DNA of 41,597 nucleotides from positions 1 to 41,597 of the forward strand of contig NZ_JAALGE010000025.1 of NCBI RefSeq assembly GCF_011057645.1, given 5' to 3'. Position 1 is the first letter of the stretch, and each line of letters opens with the position of its first letter. Origin of the DNA: Marisediminicola senii. GTDB taxonomy: Bacteria > Actinomycetota > Actinomycetes > Actinomycetales > Microbacteriaceae. A program made the position numbers and the translations under genes. Under the pieces are notes generated by a model that did not search any database, was not told the DNA's origin, and saw nothing but the letters and a program-made list of their open reading frames with translations. This document shows, piece by piece, positions 8,587 through 17,430 of this stretch.

Positions 8587-9611
8587 GCGACGGAATCGTC
8601 GTCACGATCGTGACCGTCATCCTGATCGCGCTCAGCGCGTTCTTCGTGATCATCGAGTTCGCCCTGCTGGGTGCCCGTCGGCACCGCCTAGAAGTCACCG
8701 CGGCCACCGACCGCTCCGCCCGCGCCGCACTCAAGGGCGTCAACGAATTGACCCTCATGCTCGCCGGTGCGCAGCTCGGCATCACCGCGTGCACCTTCGC
8801 CCTCGGCGCGGTCACCAAGCCGGCGCTCGACTACTGGCTGGGGCCCATATTCTCCGGCTGGGGACTGCCGGAGTGGGCCGCAGGCATTCTCGCATTCGCC
8901 CTGTCTCTGCTGATCGTCACCTTCCTGCACCTCGTGGTGGGTGAGATGGCGCCGAAGTCGTGGGCGATCGCCCACCCGGAGACCGCGGCGAAGGTCATCG
9001 GTATTCCGTCGCGCATCTTCATCTGGCCGTTCCGCCCGCTCCTGATGTGGGTGAACAGCATCGCCAACAAGCTCGTCAGCGCATCGGGAGTGGAGCCGGT
9101 GGAGAGTGCCGCGGTCGGCGGACAGAACGCCGAGACCATCCGGCACCTCGTCGAGCTCTCGGCGAAGTCGGGCATGCTCGACGTCTCGTTCCAGGAGCAG
9201 CTCGAGAGCGCCATCGAACTCGAGACCCTGCGCCTCGACGAGCTCGTCGATGTCAGCGCGACGCCCACGGTCGTCGGCGCGGGTGCGACGGTTGCCGACG
9301 TGCAGCGCGCGGCCGCGGCATCCGGCCACATGCGCATCCTGATCGGGGACCTCGCCACCGGTGTTCCCGGTGTCGTGCACGTGCGCGACACGCTGCTCGA
9401 CGCCCCCGAGGCGCCGGCCGCACCGTTCGCCCGCGACGTGCTGGCGCTCGAGGGGGAGACCCCCGTCTATGAGACCCTCGCCTTGATGCGGGCGCAGAGC
9501 CAGCAGCTCGTCGTCGTGCTCGACGGCAGTGCGTTCCGCGGTGTCGTGACGCTGACTGACGTGCTGCCGCGGCTGCTGCCGCGCCCCGAGGAGGCCGTGG
9601 CGCCGGTGTGA
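8583..9611 (+). CDS. Second CNNM-domain protein with CBS pair
   Basis: 342-residue paralogue of the preceding protein. It has the CNNM domain (ARRHRLEV, GAQLGITACTFALGAVTKP, GEMAPKSWAIAHP) followed by a degenerate CBS pair that ends at residue 342. The CorC_HlyC domain is absent, so this is the short partner of the pair. Translation is coupled to the upstream gene by an ATGA overlap. The motif MAPKSWAIAHPE matches the ELYPKNLAIANPE region of the neighbour, showing common origin. Probable role in Mg2+ or Co2+ homeostasis at the membrane; the ion is not determined by sequence. Confidence 0.86.
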   Translation: MSDGIVVTIVTVILIALSAFFVIIEFALLGARRHRLEVTAATDRSARAALKGVNELTLMLAGAQLGITACTFALGAVTKPALDYWLGPIFSGWGLPEWAAGILAFALSLLIVTFLHLVVGEMAPKSWAIAHPETAAKVIGIPSRIFIWPFRPLLMWVNSIANKLVSASGVEPVESAAVGGQNAETIRHLVELSAKSGMLDVSFQEQLESAIELETLRLDELVDVSATPTVVGAGATVADVQRAAAASGHMRILIGDLATGVPGVVHVRDTLLDAPEAPAAPFARDVLALEGETPVYETLALMRAQSQQLVVVLDGSAFRGVVTLTDVLPRLLPRPEEAVAPV

Positions 9612-9632
9612 CGGCGCGGCGTCGGGCCCGGG

Positions 9633-10283
9633 CTACCTGCGGGTGAACGTCAGGTGGGTGACGCGGCTGGGCGATGGGGTTGCTTCGATCTCGAAGCGAT
9701 CCTCCAGACCCTCGAGTCCATCCCACAGACGTTCGCCCCGGCCGAGAACGATGGGTGCGACGACGACATGCATGTGATCGATGAGATCTGCTGCGAGGAA
9801 CTGCCGCACCGTCTGCACGCCACCGCCGATACGCACATCGAGGTCGCCGGCCATGGCACGCGCCTGCGCGAGCGCAGACACCGGGTCGGCGCCGACGAAG
9901 TGGAATGCGTTGCCGCCTTCGAGTTCGAACGGCGGCCTCGGGTGGTGCGTCAGCACCACTACTGGGGTATGGAACGGCGGGTTGTCACCCCACCATCCCG
10001 TCCAGTCCTCGTTCTCCCACGGGCCGCGCTGCGGGCCGAATTTGTTGCGTCCCATGATCTCGACGCCGATACCGGGCGCCCAGTTGCTGGCGAACGCATC
10101 GTCGACGCCCCGCGTAGCCGGGGTGTCGCCGTGCATGCCCATATCGCGAAAGGTGCGCGTGGCTATAGCCCACTCCATGAGCCGATGGCAGGCGTGACCG
10201 AACGGGGCATCGATGGTCTGGCCCTCGCCGGTGCCGAAACCGTCGAGTGATATGGAGAAGTTGTGCACGCGGGCGAGGGACAT
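9633..10283 (-). CDS. Dihydrofolate reductase-like protein (RibD C-terminal domain)
   Basis: 216-residue cytosolic reductase-like protein of the DHFR/RibD superfamily. It opens with the expected strand (VHNFSISLDGFG), has the NADPH-binding region around residues 70-120 and ends with the family core (RIGGGVQTVRQFLAADLIDHMHVVVAPIVLG, shown in the gene as overlapping motifs VRIGGG and VLGRGERL). The start is the ATG at 10283, because AGGAG lies about 8 nt upstream; a longer frame to 10373 lacks such a site. It is a lone gene, convergent with the CNNM pair and divergent from the manganese riboswitch. Substrate unknown; many such proteins are annotated only by fold. Confidence 0.83.
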   Translation of the reverse strand: MSLARVHNFSISLDGFGTGEGQTIDAPFGHACHRLMEWAIATRTFRDMGMHGDTPATRGVDDAFASNWAPGIGVEIMGRNKFGPQRGPWENEDWTGWWGDNPPFHTPVVVLTHHPRPPFELEGGNAFHFVGADPVSALAQARAMAGDLDVRIGGGVQTVRQFLAADLIDHMHVVVAPIVLGRGERLWDGLEGLEDRFEIEATPSPSRVTHLTFTRR

Positions 10284-10446
10284 GTGGGCTCCTGGGGTGG
10301 GTGGGCTGCTGCGAGAGCAGCGGTTCAAGGGTGGAGGACACGGGGTCTCCTGGGCAAGCGTCAGCCGACGCATCCATCGACCACATCGCGGTCATGTGCG
10401 GCCGGGCCTGGACCAGCGGCTGACCGCGCGTGTGACAGGATTGGGG

Positions 10447-10567
10447 TGCGAAGGGGAGTAGTTCCCGACCCGCCCCGATGACCGGGGCGCGGAGGTACGT
10501 CGACATACTGGTGATTCTTCACCCGGCGTGCCACCCGGCATCATGCCGGGCGAACGAGACCTTCGGC
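10447..10567 (+). promoter_or_regulatory. yybP-ykoY manganese riboswitch
   Basis: The conserved 5' strand AAGGGGAGTAG lies at 10451-10461. The conserved 3' strand GAACGAGACCTTCGG lies at 10552-10566. CGAAGG (10449-10454) pairs with CCTTCG (10560-10565) to close P1. Internal hairpins sit between, including CCCGGCATCATGCCGGG. These are the signature parts of the Mn2+-sensing yybP-ykoY class, and the next gene is the Mn2+ exporter MntP, a classical target. Metal binding would be expected to switch expression on. Confidence 0.88.
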
Positions 10568-10632
10568 ATCGACCATGCCGAACGCACCCTTCGCTGCCGT
10601 TCGGCCAATCGCACGAAAGGCCGCACTCCACC

Positions 10633-11199
10633 ATGACCTTCTGGGCCCTCCTTCTCATCGCGCTCGGCGTCTCGGCCGACGCCTTCGCGGTGGCACTCAC
10701 CAAGGGCGTGCACATGCGGCGCTTCAACCTGCGCCACGCTCTCATCATCGCCCTGACATTCGGGGTCTTCCAGGCCGTGATGCCCCTGATCGGATGGATG
10801 CTGGGCAGCCAGTTCGCCCGTTACATCACCGACTTCGACCACTGGATCGCCTTCGGGCTGCTGCTTCTCGTCGGGCTCAAGATGCTGTGGGAGGCCTCCT
10901 CGACCCATGAAGACACCGAGAAGGACTTCGATCGCCTCAGGGTGCGCGAGCTTCTGGTGCTGGCCCTGGCCACGAGCATCGATGCGCTCGCCGTCGGGAT
11001 CACCCTCGCGTTCGTACCCGTGTCGATCACCGGGGCCGTCGTTCTCATCGGGATCACCACGCTCGTGCTCGCCTTTCTCGGCGTGGTCATCGGGCGACGG
11101 GTCGGTGCCCGCCTGGGCAAGCCGGCCGAGATCGTCGGCGGAATCGTGCTGATCGCGATCGGCACCCGCATCCTGCTCGACCACCTCGCAATCTGGTGA
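10633..11199 (+). CDS. mntP: Manganese efflux pump MntP
   Basis: 188-residue inner-membrane exporter with six helices arranged as two repeats. Each repeat carries the acidic motif expected of the family: GVSADAFAVALTKG near residue 12 and ATSIDALAVGITLA near residue 115. The aspartates in these motifs are needed for Mn2+ transport in characterised members. It starts about 65 nt after the yybP-ykoY aptamer, so high Mn2+ probably induces it. Full length for the family (about 185-190). It is followed by the CsoR operon on the same strand, whose own promoter lies directly downstream. Confidence 0.93.
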   Translation: MTFWALLLIALGVSADAFAVALTKGVHMRRFNLRHALIIALTFGVFQAVMPLIGWMLGSQFARYITDFDHWIAFGLLLLVGLKMLWEASSTHEDTEKDFDRLRVRELLVLALATSIDALAVGITLAFVPVSITGAVVLIGITTLVLAFLGVVIGRRVGARLGKPAEIVGGIVLIAIGTRILLDHLAIW

Positions 11200-11235
11200 G
11201 GGTCGTGCCGCAGCGGGCGGCACACGGGACACCTG

Positions 11236-11255
11236 ATACCCCTGGAGGGTATAGT
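11236..11255 (+). promoter_or_regulatory. CsoR operator overlapping the -10 box of csoR
   Basis: ATACCC-N5-GGGTAT (11236-11252) is a G-tract palindrome of the type bound by copper-sensing CsoR. The right half overlaps a TATAGT hexamer (11250-11255) that can serve as -10, so repressor binding would block RNA polymerase. The ribosome site GGGGAGGA (11290-11297) and csoR start follow. Confidence 0.8.
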
Positions 11256-11303
11256 GGGGGGTGCGAACAGTTCGCCACACCGTCACCGCGGGGAGGACAC
11301 GAC

Positions 11304-11585
11304 ATGGTCGGATACGTCGACAACAAGGAGCAGATCCTGAAACGGCTTCGCCGCGCGGAGGGCCAGGTTCGCGGCATTCACCGCATGGTCGAAGACGACA
11401 CCTACTGCATCGACGTGCTCACGCAGGTGTCGGCCGCGACCAAGGCGCTCGAGACGGTCGCCCTGGCGCTGCTCGACGACCACCTCACCCACTGCGTCGC
11501 CGAGGCCAGCGCCCAGGGCGGTGACGTCGCCGACGAGAAGATCCGCGAGGCGTCCGCCGCGATCGCACGCCTCGTGCGTTCCTAG
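11304..11585 (+). CDS. csoR: Copper-sensing repressor CsoR
   Basis: 93-residue all-helical DUF156 repressor. The Cu(I) ligands Cys35, His60 and Cys64 (in [11 protein letters not shown] and DDHLTHCV) match the Cys-His-Cys set of M. tuberculosis CsoR, offset by one. The second-shell tyrosine (Tyr34) is present. The ATG at 11304 has GGGGAGGA 6 nt upstream; a longer in-frame start at 11196 would include the operator and is rejected. Copper binding releases the palindrome at 11236. It heads the csoR-copZ-copA operon. Confidence 0.95.
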   Translation: MVGYVDNKEQILKRLRRAEGQVRGIHRMVEDDTYCIDVLTQVSAATKALETVALALLDDHLTHCVAEASAQGGDVADEKIREASAAIARLVRS

Positions 11586-11620
11586 CCCGACCCCTGAACT
11601 CCCCACCGAAGGACACCGCC

Positions 11621-11866
11621 ATGAGCACGAACACCCCCGACACCTCCGCTTCGGCCAGCTACCTCGTCGACGGGATGACCTGCGGCCACTGCGTGGCCAG
11701 CGTCACCGAGGAGGTCGCCGAGATCGACGGCGTGCAGGGCGTCAGCGTCGACCTCAACGTCGGCGGGAGCTCCACGGTCACGGTCGTCAGCGCACAGCCC
11801 ATCGCCGCAGAGCTGATCGACGCCGCCATCACCGAGGCCGGATACCAGCTCGCACCCAGCCGCTGA
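11621..11866 (+). CDS. copZ: Copper chaperone CopZ-like (HMA domain)
   Basis: 81-residue cytosolic heavy-metal-associated domain with the Cu(I) loop [11 protein letters not shown] near residue 20. It is followed by the expected beta-alpha-beta pattern ending GYQLAP. It would carry Cu(I) to the ATPase encoded immediately downstream and to CsoR. It is 35 bp after csoR with no terminator between. Its stop TGA overlaps the ATG of copA by one base. Confidence 0.9.
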   Translation: MSTNTPDTSASASYLVDGMTCGHCVASVTEEVAEIDGVQGVSVDLNVGGSSTVTVVSAQPIAAELIDAAITEAGYQLAPSR

Positions 11867-14169
11867 TGAGCACCACCGACATCTCGCTCGACATCGGGGG
11901 GATGACCTGCGCGTCGTGTGCGACGCGCATCGAGCGCAAGCTGAACCGTCTCGACGGCGTCACGGCCACGGTCAATTACGCCACCGAGAAGGCCCGCATC
12001 CAGGCCAGCGATGTCGACACCGCCGTTCTCATCGGCGCCATCGAGTCTGCCGGCTACACCGCCGCGACCCCCGCACCGCCCGTCTCCGACGGTGCCGCCG
12101 CGCCCGCCGAGACCGGTGATCGCGAGACCGATGAGCTGCGTCGCCGGCTGTGGATCTCGGTCGCGCTCACGGTGCCCGTCGTGCTGCTGTCGATGATCCC
12201 CGCGCTGCAGTTCGCCAACTGGCAGTGGCTCACGCTGACCCTTGCCGCCCCCGTGGTGGTGTGGGGCGCGTGGCCGTTCCACCGGGCGGCATTCGTCAAT
12301 GCCCGCCACGGCGCCGCGACCATGGACACGCTGATCAGCATCGGGGTGCTCGCCGCATTCGGCTGGTCGCTGTACGCGCTGTTCTTCGGCATGGCCGGCA
12401 TGCCCGGCATGCACATGTCGTTCAGCCTCGTCGGCGGAGGAGGCACCGGGGACATCTACCTCGAGGTCGCCGCCGCCGTCACCGTCTTCATCCTCCTCGG
12501 CCGGTACATCGAGGCGAGGGCGAAGCGCCAGTCGGGTGCCGCACTGAAGGCGCTGCTCGAGCTCGGCGCCAAGGACGCGGCCCTGCTCGTAGGCGGGGCG
12601 GAGTCGCTCGTGCCCGTGTCGCGCCTCGTTCCCGGCGACACCATCGTCGTGCGGCCCGGCGAGAAGATCGCCACCGACGGCCTCATCGTCGACGGGGCAT
12701 CGGCCGTCGACCTCAGCATGATCACCGGCGAATCCGTGCCCGTCGAGGTCACGGTCGGCGACCGCGTGATCGGTGCGACGGTCAATGCCGGCGGCCGGCT
12801 GGTCGTCGAGGTCACCCGCGTCGGGGCCGACACCGAACTCGCCCGCATGGGCCGACTGGTCGAGGAGGCGCAGAGCGGAAAGGCCGAGGCGCAGCGACTG
12901 GCCGACCGCGTCTCGGCGGTCTTCGTTCCCGTCGTCATCGCGCTCGCCGTGATCGCCTTCGCCGGTTGGCTCGTGGCGGGCGGAACGGTCGAAGCGGCTT
13001 TCACCGCCGCGGTCGCGACCCTGATCATCGCGTGCCCGTGCGCGCTGGGGCTGGCGACCCCGACCGCGCTGCTGGTCGGGACCGGCCGTGGCTCGCAGCT
13101 CGGGATCCTCATCCGCGGACCGCAGGTGCTCGAGCAGACGCGCACGGTGAACACCATCGTGCTCGACAAGACCGGCACCATCACCTCGGGGCGCATGGCG
13201 GTGCTCTCTGCGGTGGCGTTCGCCGACGCATCCATCGATGACGTCATCTCGGTGGCGGCCATCGCCGAGCACGGGTCTGAGCACCCGGTCGGGCGCGCCA
13301 TCGTCGCGGACGGTGACCGCCGCGGCCTCGTGACCCGTGGAGCGGAGGGCTTTCAGTCCACGCCGGGCCAGGGTGTGCGCGCTGTCGTCGACGGGCGCCT
13401 CGTGGTGGTCGGGCGCGCGGGCTGGCTCGCCGGGGAATGGTCGATCGAGCTCGACGCGGAGGCCGCGGCATCCATTGCCACCGACGAGGCCGCCGGGCGT
13501 ACCGTCGTCGCGATCGGGTGGGACGGCGTACTGCGCGGCCTGATCACGGTCGGCGACACGGTCAAGGAGTCCAGCGCCGCTGCGATCGCGAGATTCCGGG
13601 CACTGGGGCTCCACCCGGTGCTGCTGACCGGAGACAACGCGGGTACCGCCGCGGCGATCGGCGCCGTGGTGGGCATCGACGACGTGCACGCGGGCGTCAC
13701 CCCCGAGGGCAAGCTCGAGCTGATCCGCACCCTGCAGGCCGACGGTCGCGTGGTCGCGATGGTCGGCGACGGCGTGAACGACTCCGCCGCCCTCGCCGCA
13801 GCCGACCTCGGCATCGCCATGGGCACCGGAACCGACGCCGCGATGGCCGCAAGCGACATCACCGTCGTCAGCGGCGACCTGCTCGCGGTCGCCGACGCCA
13901 TGCGTCTCGCCAGGCGCACCCTCGGCATCATCAAGGGCAACCTGTTCTGGGCCTTCGCCTACAACGTCGCGGCCATACCGCTCGCGATGCTCGGGCTGCT
14001 CAACCCGCTGCTCGCCGGGGCCGCCATGGCGTTCTCGTCGGTATTCGTCGTCACCAACAGCCTGCGGCTGCGACGATTCAGGGCCGATCGTGGCAGCGCA
14101 GCAATTGAACGCGGATCTTCGTCAAGGCGATTAATGCTGGACCCTAGCGCCGGCCTCGGCCCCGACTGA
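11866..14169 (+). CDS. copA: Cu(I)-exporting P1B-type ATPase CopA
   Basis: 767-residue membrane ATPase. The N-terminal HMA domain has GMTCASC near residue 13. The intramembrane metal site is CPC at about residues 390-392 ([15 protein letters not shown]). TGES ([11 protein letters not shown]), the phosphorylation loop DKTGT (Asp434), SEHPVGRA and the hinge GDGVND (about 632-637) are all intact. A Met/His-rich loop between early helices (GMPGMHMSF) fits copper. The ATG at 11866 overlaps the copZ stop; a longer frame from 11521 runs through csoR and is discarded. The C-terminal ~30 residues after the last helix are unusually long and polar. P1B-1 class by motif, so Cu(I) efflux. Confidence 0.95.
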   Translation: MSTTDISLDIGGMTCASCATRIERKLNRLDGVTATVNYATEKARIQASDVDTAVLIGAIESAGYTAATPAPPVSDGAAAPAETGDRETDELRRRLWISVALTVPVVLLSMIPALQFANWQWLTLTLAAPVVVWGAWPFHRAAFVNARHGAATMDTLISIGVLAAFGWSLYALFFGMAGMPGMHMSFSLVGGGGTGDIYLEVAAAVTVFILLGRYIEARAKRQSGAALKALLELGAKDAALLVGGAESLVPVSRLVPGDTIVVRPGEKIATDGLIVDGASAVDLSMITGESVPVEVTVGDRVIGATVNAGGRLVVEVTRVGADTELARMGRLVEEAQSGKAEAQRLADRVSAVFVPVVIALAVIAFAGWLVAGGTVEAAFTAAVATLIIACPCALGLATPTALLVGTGRGSQLGILIRGPQVLEQTRTVNTIVLDKTGTITSGRMAVLSAVAFADASIDDVISVAAIAEHGSEHPVGRAIVADGDRRGLVTRGAEGFQSTPGQGVRAVVDGRLVVVGRAGWLAGEWSIELDAEAAASIATDEAAGRTVVAIGWDGVLRGLITVGDTVKESSAAAIARFRALGLHPVLLTGDNAGTAAAIGAVVGIDDVHAGVTPEGKLELIRTLQADGRVVAMVGDGVNDSAALAAADLGIAMGTGTDAAMAASDITVVSGDLLAVADAMRLARRTLGIIKGNLFWAFAYNVAAIPLAMLGLLNPLLAGAAMAFSSVFVVTNSLRLRRFRADRGSAAIERGSSSRRLMLDPSAGLGPD

Positions 14170-14234
14170 AACAGAGTCAAAAAAGGGGCGTGCGTTACTG
14201 TGATGAGTTGTTGGTCCGGATAGGAAGGGTTGAG

Positions 14235-14702
14235 ATGCGTTCTGACACACTCCGCACCCTCCGGTTCGGGTCGGACAGCGCCCGGCGCGTTCTCGTTCTG
14301 ATGTTGGCCGTCACCGGGATTCTCCTCGGACTTCTTGCAATGCACGCTGTAGACCTCAAACCCTCAACCGGTTCGCCCGCTGGTCACTCCCACAGCGCTG
14401 CCGATACGCCCCACGCGCAATCGGAGGCCTCCGTTGCCTCCGGTGTCAGTGCCGAATCTGTGCCCGCACCGGCGCAGGACGGCAGCGACTGCACCGGTGG
14501 TATGTGTGCCGCCGATTGCCTTGCCTTGGGGATGGCGTGCGCGATGGCGCTTCTGACCGTTGCGCTGTTCCGCAGGCGTCGGGCATCAGGCGGTTGGATA
14601 CTGCAGCTGGCCCACCTTGTCGACTTCGCACGCATCATTCCTCGGCGCACGATAGGCATCGAACCGCCCTCTCTCACCGTCTTGTCCATCAGTAGAACCT
14701 AA
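14235..14702 (+). CDS. DUF6153-like small membrane protein
   Basis: 155 residues. A basic start leads into one hydrophobic helix (VLVLMLAVTGILLGLLAMHAV). A His/Ser-rich outside stretch follows (GHSHSAADTPHAQ), then a Cys-rich motif (DCTGGMCAADCLALGMAC) running into a second helix, and a basic tail. This resembles actinobacterial proteins filed as DUF6153, which I place from memory, usually next to DUF305 genes. The His and Cys residues suggest contact with copper outside the membrane, but that is inference. AGGAAGG lies 7 nt before the ATG. A strong terminator follows the stop. Confidence 0.6.
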   Translation: MRSDTLRTLRFGSDSARRVLVLMLAVTGILLGLLAMHAVDLKPSTGSPAGHSHSAADTPHAQSEASVASGVSAESVPAPAQDGSDCTGGMCAADCLALGMACAMALLTVALFRRRRASGGWILQLAHLVDFARIIPRRTIGIEPPSLTVLSISRT

Positions 14703-14765
14703 AAAAGAGCCCGGTCCATTCACGGACGAGCTATACCCGACGCGCCGCGCTCGGGCTCCTTTTAT
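14700..14765 (+). terminator. Hairpin terminator after the DUF6153-like gene
   Basis: GAGCCCG (14707-14713) pairs with CGGGCTC (14752-14758), followed by CTTTTA, and preceded by an A-run that also allows use from the other strand. The 38-nt loop contains further pairing. It separates the small membrane protein from the DUF305 gene. Confidence 0.65.
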
Positions 14766-14788
14766 GACCTCTACTGATTGGTACAACA

Positions 14789-15388
14789 ATGACTATCCGC
14801 CGCACCTCTTTCGCAATCGCCAGCGTCCTTGCCGCGTCGCTCACTCTCGCCGCATGCACCCCGACCAGCAGCGAAAGCGCAACATCTGAGGACTCGTCCT
14901 CGGAAAGCTCAGCAGGCTTCAACGACCAAGACGTGATGTTCGCCCAGATGATGGTTCCCCATCACGAACAAGCCGTCGAGATGTCCGACATGATCCTCGC
15001 GAAAGACGACGTCGACCCGGAAGTCCTCGACCTCGCCCAGCAGATCAAGGACGCCCAGGGTCCAGAGATCGAGCAGATGAACGGCTGGCTCGAAGAGTGG
15101 GACGCGTCCAGTGACATGGGCGGTATGGACGACATGGGTGGGATGGACCACAGCATGGACGGGATGATGTCGGACGACGAGATGGAAGCCCTGGAAGGGT
15201 CCTCCGCCGAAAGCGCCAGCCGCTTGTTCCTTGAGCAGATGACCGAACACCACGAGGGTGCCATCGACATGGCCCAGACCGAGCTTGACGACGGTGAATA
15301 CCCCGACGCTCTCGAACTGGCGCAGGACATTGTCGACACCCAGCAGGCAGAGATCGACCAGATGCAGGAGCTCCTCTCCGGGCTGTAA
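14789..15388 (+). CDS. DUF305 lipoprotein (copper-linked, His/Met-rich)
   Basis: 199-residue exported lipoprotein. The signal peptide ends in the lipobox LAAC (Cys at about 23), followed by a Ser/Glu linker. Two DUF305 repeats carry the diagnostic MMVPHHEQAVEM and QMTEHHEGAIDMA, which are ferritin-like helix motifs. A Met/Asp-rich insert (GGMDDMGGMDHSMDGMM) lies between them and could bind Cu(I). DUF305 proteins often accompany copper export genes, as here. No clear ribosome site precedes the ATG. Likely anchored on the outer face of the membrane as a metal-binding protein. Confidence 0.88.
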   Translation: MTIRRTSFAIASVLAASLTLAACTPTSSESATSEDSSSESSAGFNDQDVMFAQMMVPHHEQAVEMSDMILAKDDVDPEVLDLAQQIKDAQGPEIEQMNGWLEEWDASSDMGGMDDMGGMDHSMDGMMSDDEMEALEGSSAESASRLFLEQMTEHHEGAIDMAQTELDDGEYPDALELAQDIVDTQQAEIDQMQELLSGL

Positions 15389-15503
15389 CAGCTCGAAGAC
15401 TGACTCACTCCGATGAATGGGGGTCGCTGCGCCACCGCTACAGCGCGCAGCGACCCCTCCGCACCGTCAACTCTCTGCGCTCTCCGGCGTCATCAAGGAA
15501 ACA

Positions 15504-16373
15504 ATGCTCCCCAACCCTGACCTGCCCATCGAAAAACCACAAAAGCACACGCAGCTCCATCGCCGCGACATCATCCGTGAAGAACGGGCGGCGCCACGCA
15601 CAGCTGTCGCAAGCACGGATCATGCGTTGTCGCGGCGCCGCGCCCGCACCATCCCGGGACCAGTTCGCGGAACGGCCGCCGCGGTCGCGGTCGCACTACT
15701 GGCCTTCCCCTCTCTTGTCCCGCCGCAGGCGTACGTTCCCGACCCGGTCACCGCACGGACTGTTGAGATCCAACCGTTGAATACGCAAACAATGTCAGTA
15801 CAGGCGACGCAGTCCGCTGCGATCAACCGGGACGGCTACACCGTCACCGCCAAACCCCAACCAATCGCCGTCGCCGCGGCCCCAAACCCCGCATCGGAGG
15901 TGGGGTACAGCAGCACTGCAGCGACGTTCGTCAATGATCCAGCCTCGGCGGTGCAGTGGCCTTTCACCCAGGGTGTCCCCATCAGTAGCGGTTTCGGGCC
16001 GCGAAATGTCCCCGGCTGCGGGTTCTGCTCCACCAACCACAAGGGACTCGACCTGAACCCCGGTTCCGGGACTCCCATCCAGGCAATAGCTGATGGCGTC
16101 GTGGTGGATCTCGGTAATCCCAGCGGCCCGTACGGGGTATTCGTGGTCATCGAGCATGTGGTCGACGGGCAGAAAGTGAACAGTATGTATGCGCACATGC
16201 TCCTCGGCTCCCTCACACTGTCAATCGGTCAGACCGTCACTGTCGGACAGTCCATCGGCGCCGTCGGAAGCACCGGAAACAGCACGGGTGCGCATCTCCA
16301 CTTCGAGATCCTCCTCGGCGGAACCCTCCCGGTCGACCCGTTCGCATGGCTCACAACACAGGTCGGCTCATGA
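15504..16373 (+). CDS. M23-family metallopeptidase (LytM/peptidoglycan endopeptidase-like)
   Basis: 289 residues. A charged cytoplasmic start is followed by one hydrophobic segment (about residues 58-80, GTAAAVAVALLAFPSLV). A linker leads to a C-terminal M23 domain. The zinc ligands are present: His and Asp in NHKGLDL and the HLHFE motif (HxH), with GFGPR before them. It would cleave peptide cross-links in the wall, or act as a structural LytM domain. The ATG at 15504 has AAGGA 4-5 nt upstream; a longer frame from 15417 has no ribosome site. It overlaps the next gene by ATGA, so the two are coupled. Confidence 0.85.
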   Translation: MLPNPDLPIEKPQKHTQLHRRDIIREERAAPRTAVASTDHALSRRRARTIPGPVRGTAAAVAVALLAFPSLVPPQAYVPDPVTARTVEIQPLNTQTMSVQATQSAAINRDGYTVTAKPQPIAVAAAPNPASEVGYSSTAATFVNDPASAVQWPFTQGVPISSGFGPRNVPGCGFCSTNHKGLDLNPGSGTPIQAIADGVVVDLGNPSGPYGVFVVIEHVVDGQKVNSMYAHMLLGSLTLSIGQTVTVGQSIGAVGSTGNSTGAHLHFEILLGGTLPVDPFAWLTTQVGS

Positions 16374-17326
16374 ACAGCAAACCCGTGCGCGACACCGGTG
16401 CCCATTCCCGCACACACGAGAGAGTTACACACCGTCTCGTCGTGTCCATCGCCGCCGCCGCCGCTGTAGGGGCGGCGATCAGCGGGTGTTCACTGGTGGC
16501 GGGCGTACCGGAAACGGAACCACCCCAATTCGCCGAGTCTTCCATCGGTCATATCCACGGACTGGGCATCAGCGACAGCGGCGATTTATTCGTGGCAACC
16601 CACACGGGCGTCTACCGTCTCCCCAGTGGTACCCGCGGGGGTTTCGACGCATTGGAGGGTCCGATCGCGAACAACGCGCAAGACACCATGGGTTTCACCA
16701 TGGTGGATGGCACCATGTTCGGTTCCGGCCACCCTGACCCCACCGGTACACAATCGCACCTTCCCTCCCTCGGCTTGATCACAAGCACCGACGAAGCCCA
16801 AACGTGGGAGGCCGTGTCTCTCACCGGCGAGGCTGACTTTCACGACATCGCAGCGGTGCAGAACAGCACCGGCGGTCATGACGTGTATGCATACGACGCG
16901 ACAGCGGGATCAGTGCAAACCAGCCGTGACAGCGGTAAATCGTGGGCCCAAGGCGCAACCATCTCCGCACGAGACCTCACGTTCGACACCGCCAGCTCCA
17001 CCCTGTACGCAACCACCGAGGACGGCGTAGCAACCAGCACGGACGGAGGAACCACCTTCGTCAGCGCCGAGGGTCCAGCGCTCTATCTTGCCGAGGCGCT
17101 CAACGACGGAAGCGGTCGTCTTGTCGGCACCGACGTTTCCGGCGCCGTGTGGCTGAAGTCCCCGGAAGGCACCTGGCAGGAAACCGGGAAGACTTCTGGA
17201 CAGGTAGCAGCCCTTGCGGTCCGCGGCGGAGCGCAACCTCTCCTCGTCACAGCTGATGCGCGCGGGGTAAGCACCAGCGAAGACTTCGGCGCCACCTGGC
17301 AAACCCTCGTGACGAGGACCCCATGA
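16370..17326 (+). CDS. F510_1955-type beta-propeller lipoprotein
   Basis: 318 residues with a signal peptide and lipobox (AISGC, Cys near 42). The body is a sialidase/BNR-like propeller with repeated S-x-D-x-G-x-T-W blocks (SRDSGKSWAQG, STDGGTTFVS, SEDFGATWQT) and the opening IGHIHGLGI. I recognise it as the family annotated F510_1955 glycosylhydrolase, but no catalytic residues can be assigned, so hydrolase activity is unproven. It is coupled by ATGA to the M23 gene before it and to a 35-codon ORF after it. Presence in the copper block suggests an envelope role under copper stress. Confidence 0.75.
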   Translation: MNSKPVRDTGAHSRTHERVTHRLVVSIAAAAAVGAAISGCSLVAGVPETEPPQFAESSIGHIHGLGISDSGDLFVATHTGVYRLPSGTRGGFDALEGPIANNAQDTMGFTMVDGTMFGSGHPDPTGTQSHLPSLGLITSTDEAQTWEAVSLTGEADFHDIAAVQNSTGGHDVYAYDATAGSVQTSRDSGKSWAQGATISARDLTFDTASSTLYATTEDGVATSTDGGTTFVSAEGPALYLAEALNDGSGRLVGTDVSGAVWLKSPEGTWQETGKTSGQVAALAVRGGAQPLLVTADARGVSTSEDFGATWQTLVTRTP

Positions 17327-17430
17327 CCGAGCCCCTGGAAAGTAAGTGCGGTCGAGCCCACCGACCCAATACCGATCGGCGCGCCAATCCTGCGCAGCAC
17401 CTCCTACAACTGAGCCCGAGAGGCCTGTAA
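17323..17430 (+). CDS. Translationally coupled 35-residue micro-ORF, unknown
   Basis: A short frame bridges the propeller and the second M23 gene. Its ATG overlaps the propeller stop (ATGA) and its TAA overlaps the next ATG (TAATG). The product is basic and Pro/Arg-rich with no recognisable domain. It may be a coupling leader, a decayed gene or chance. The double overlap is the only evidence. Confidence 0.3.
   Translation: MTEPLESKCGRAHRPNTDRRANPAQHLLQLSPRGL

Noticed and set aside
12150-13241. 363-codon plus-strand frame inside copA
   Set aside because: Arg/His/Gly-rich shadow of copA in another frame; all P-type ATPase motifs lie in the copA frame.
11659-13689. 676-codon minus-strand open frame opposite copA
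   Set aside because: It is antisense to well-conserved copZ/copA, rich in Arg/Asp/Gly/His from GC bias, with no domain or ribosome site.
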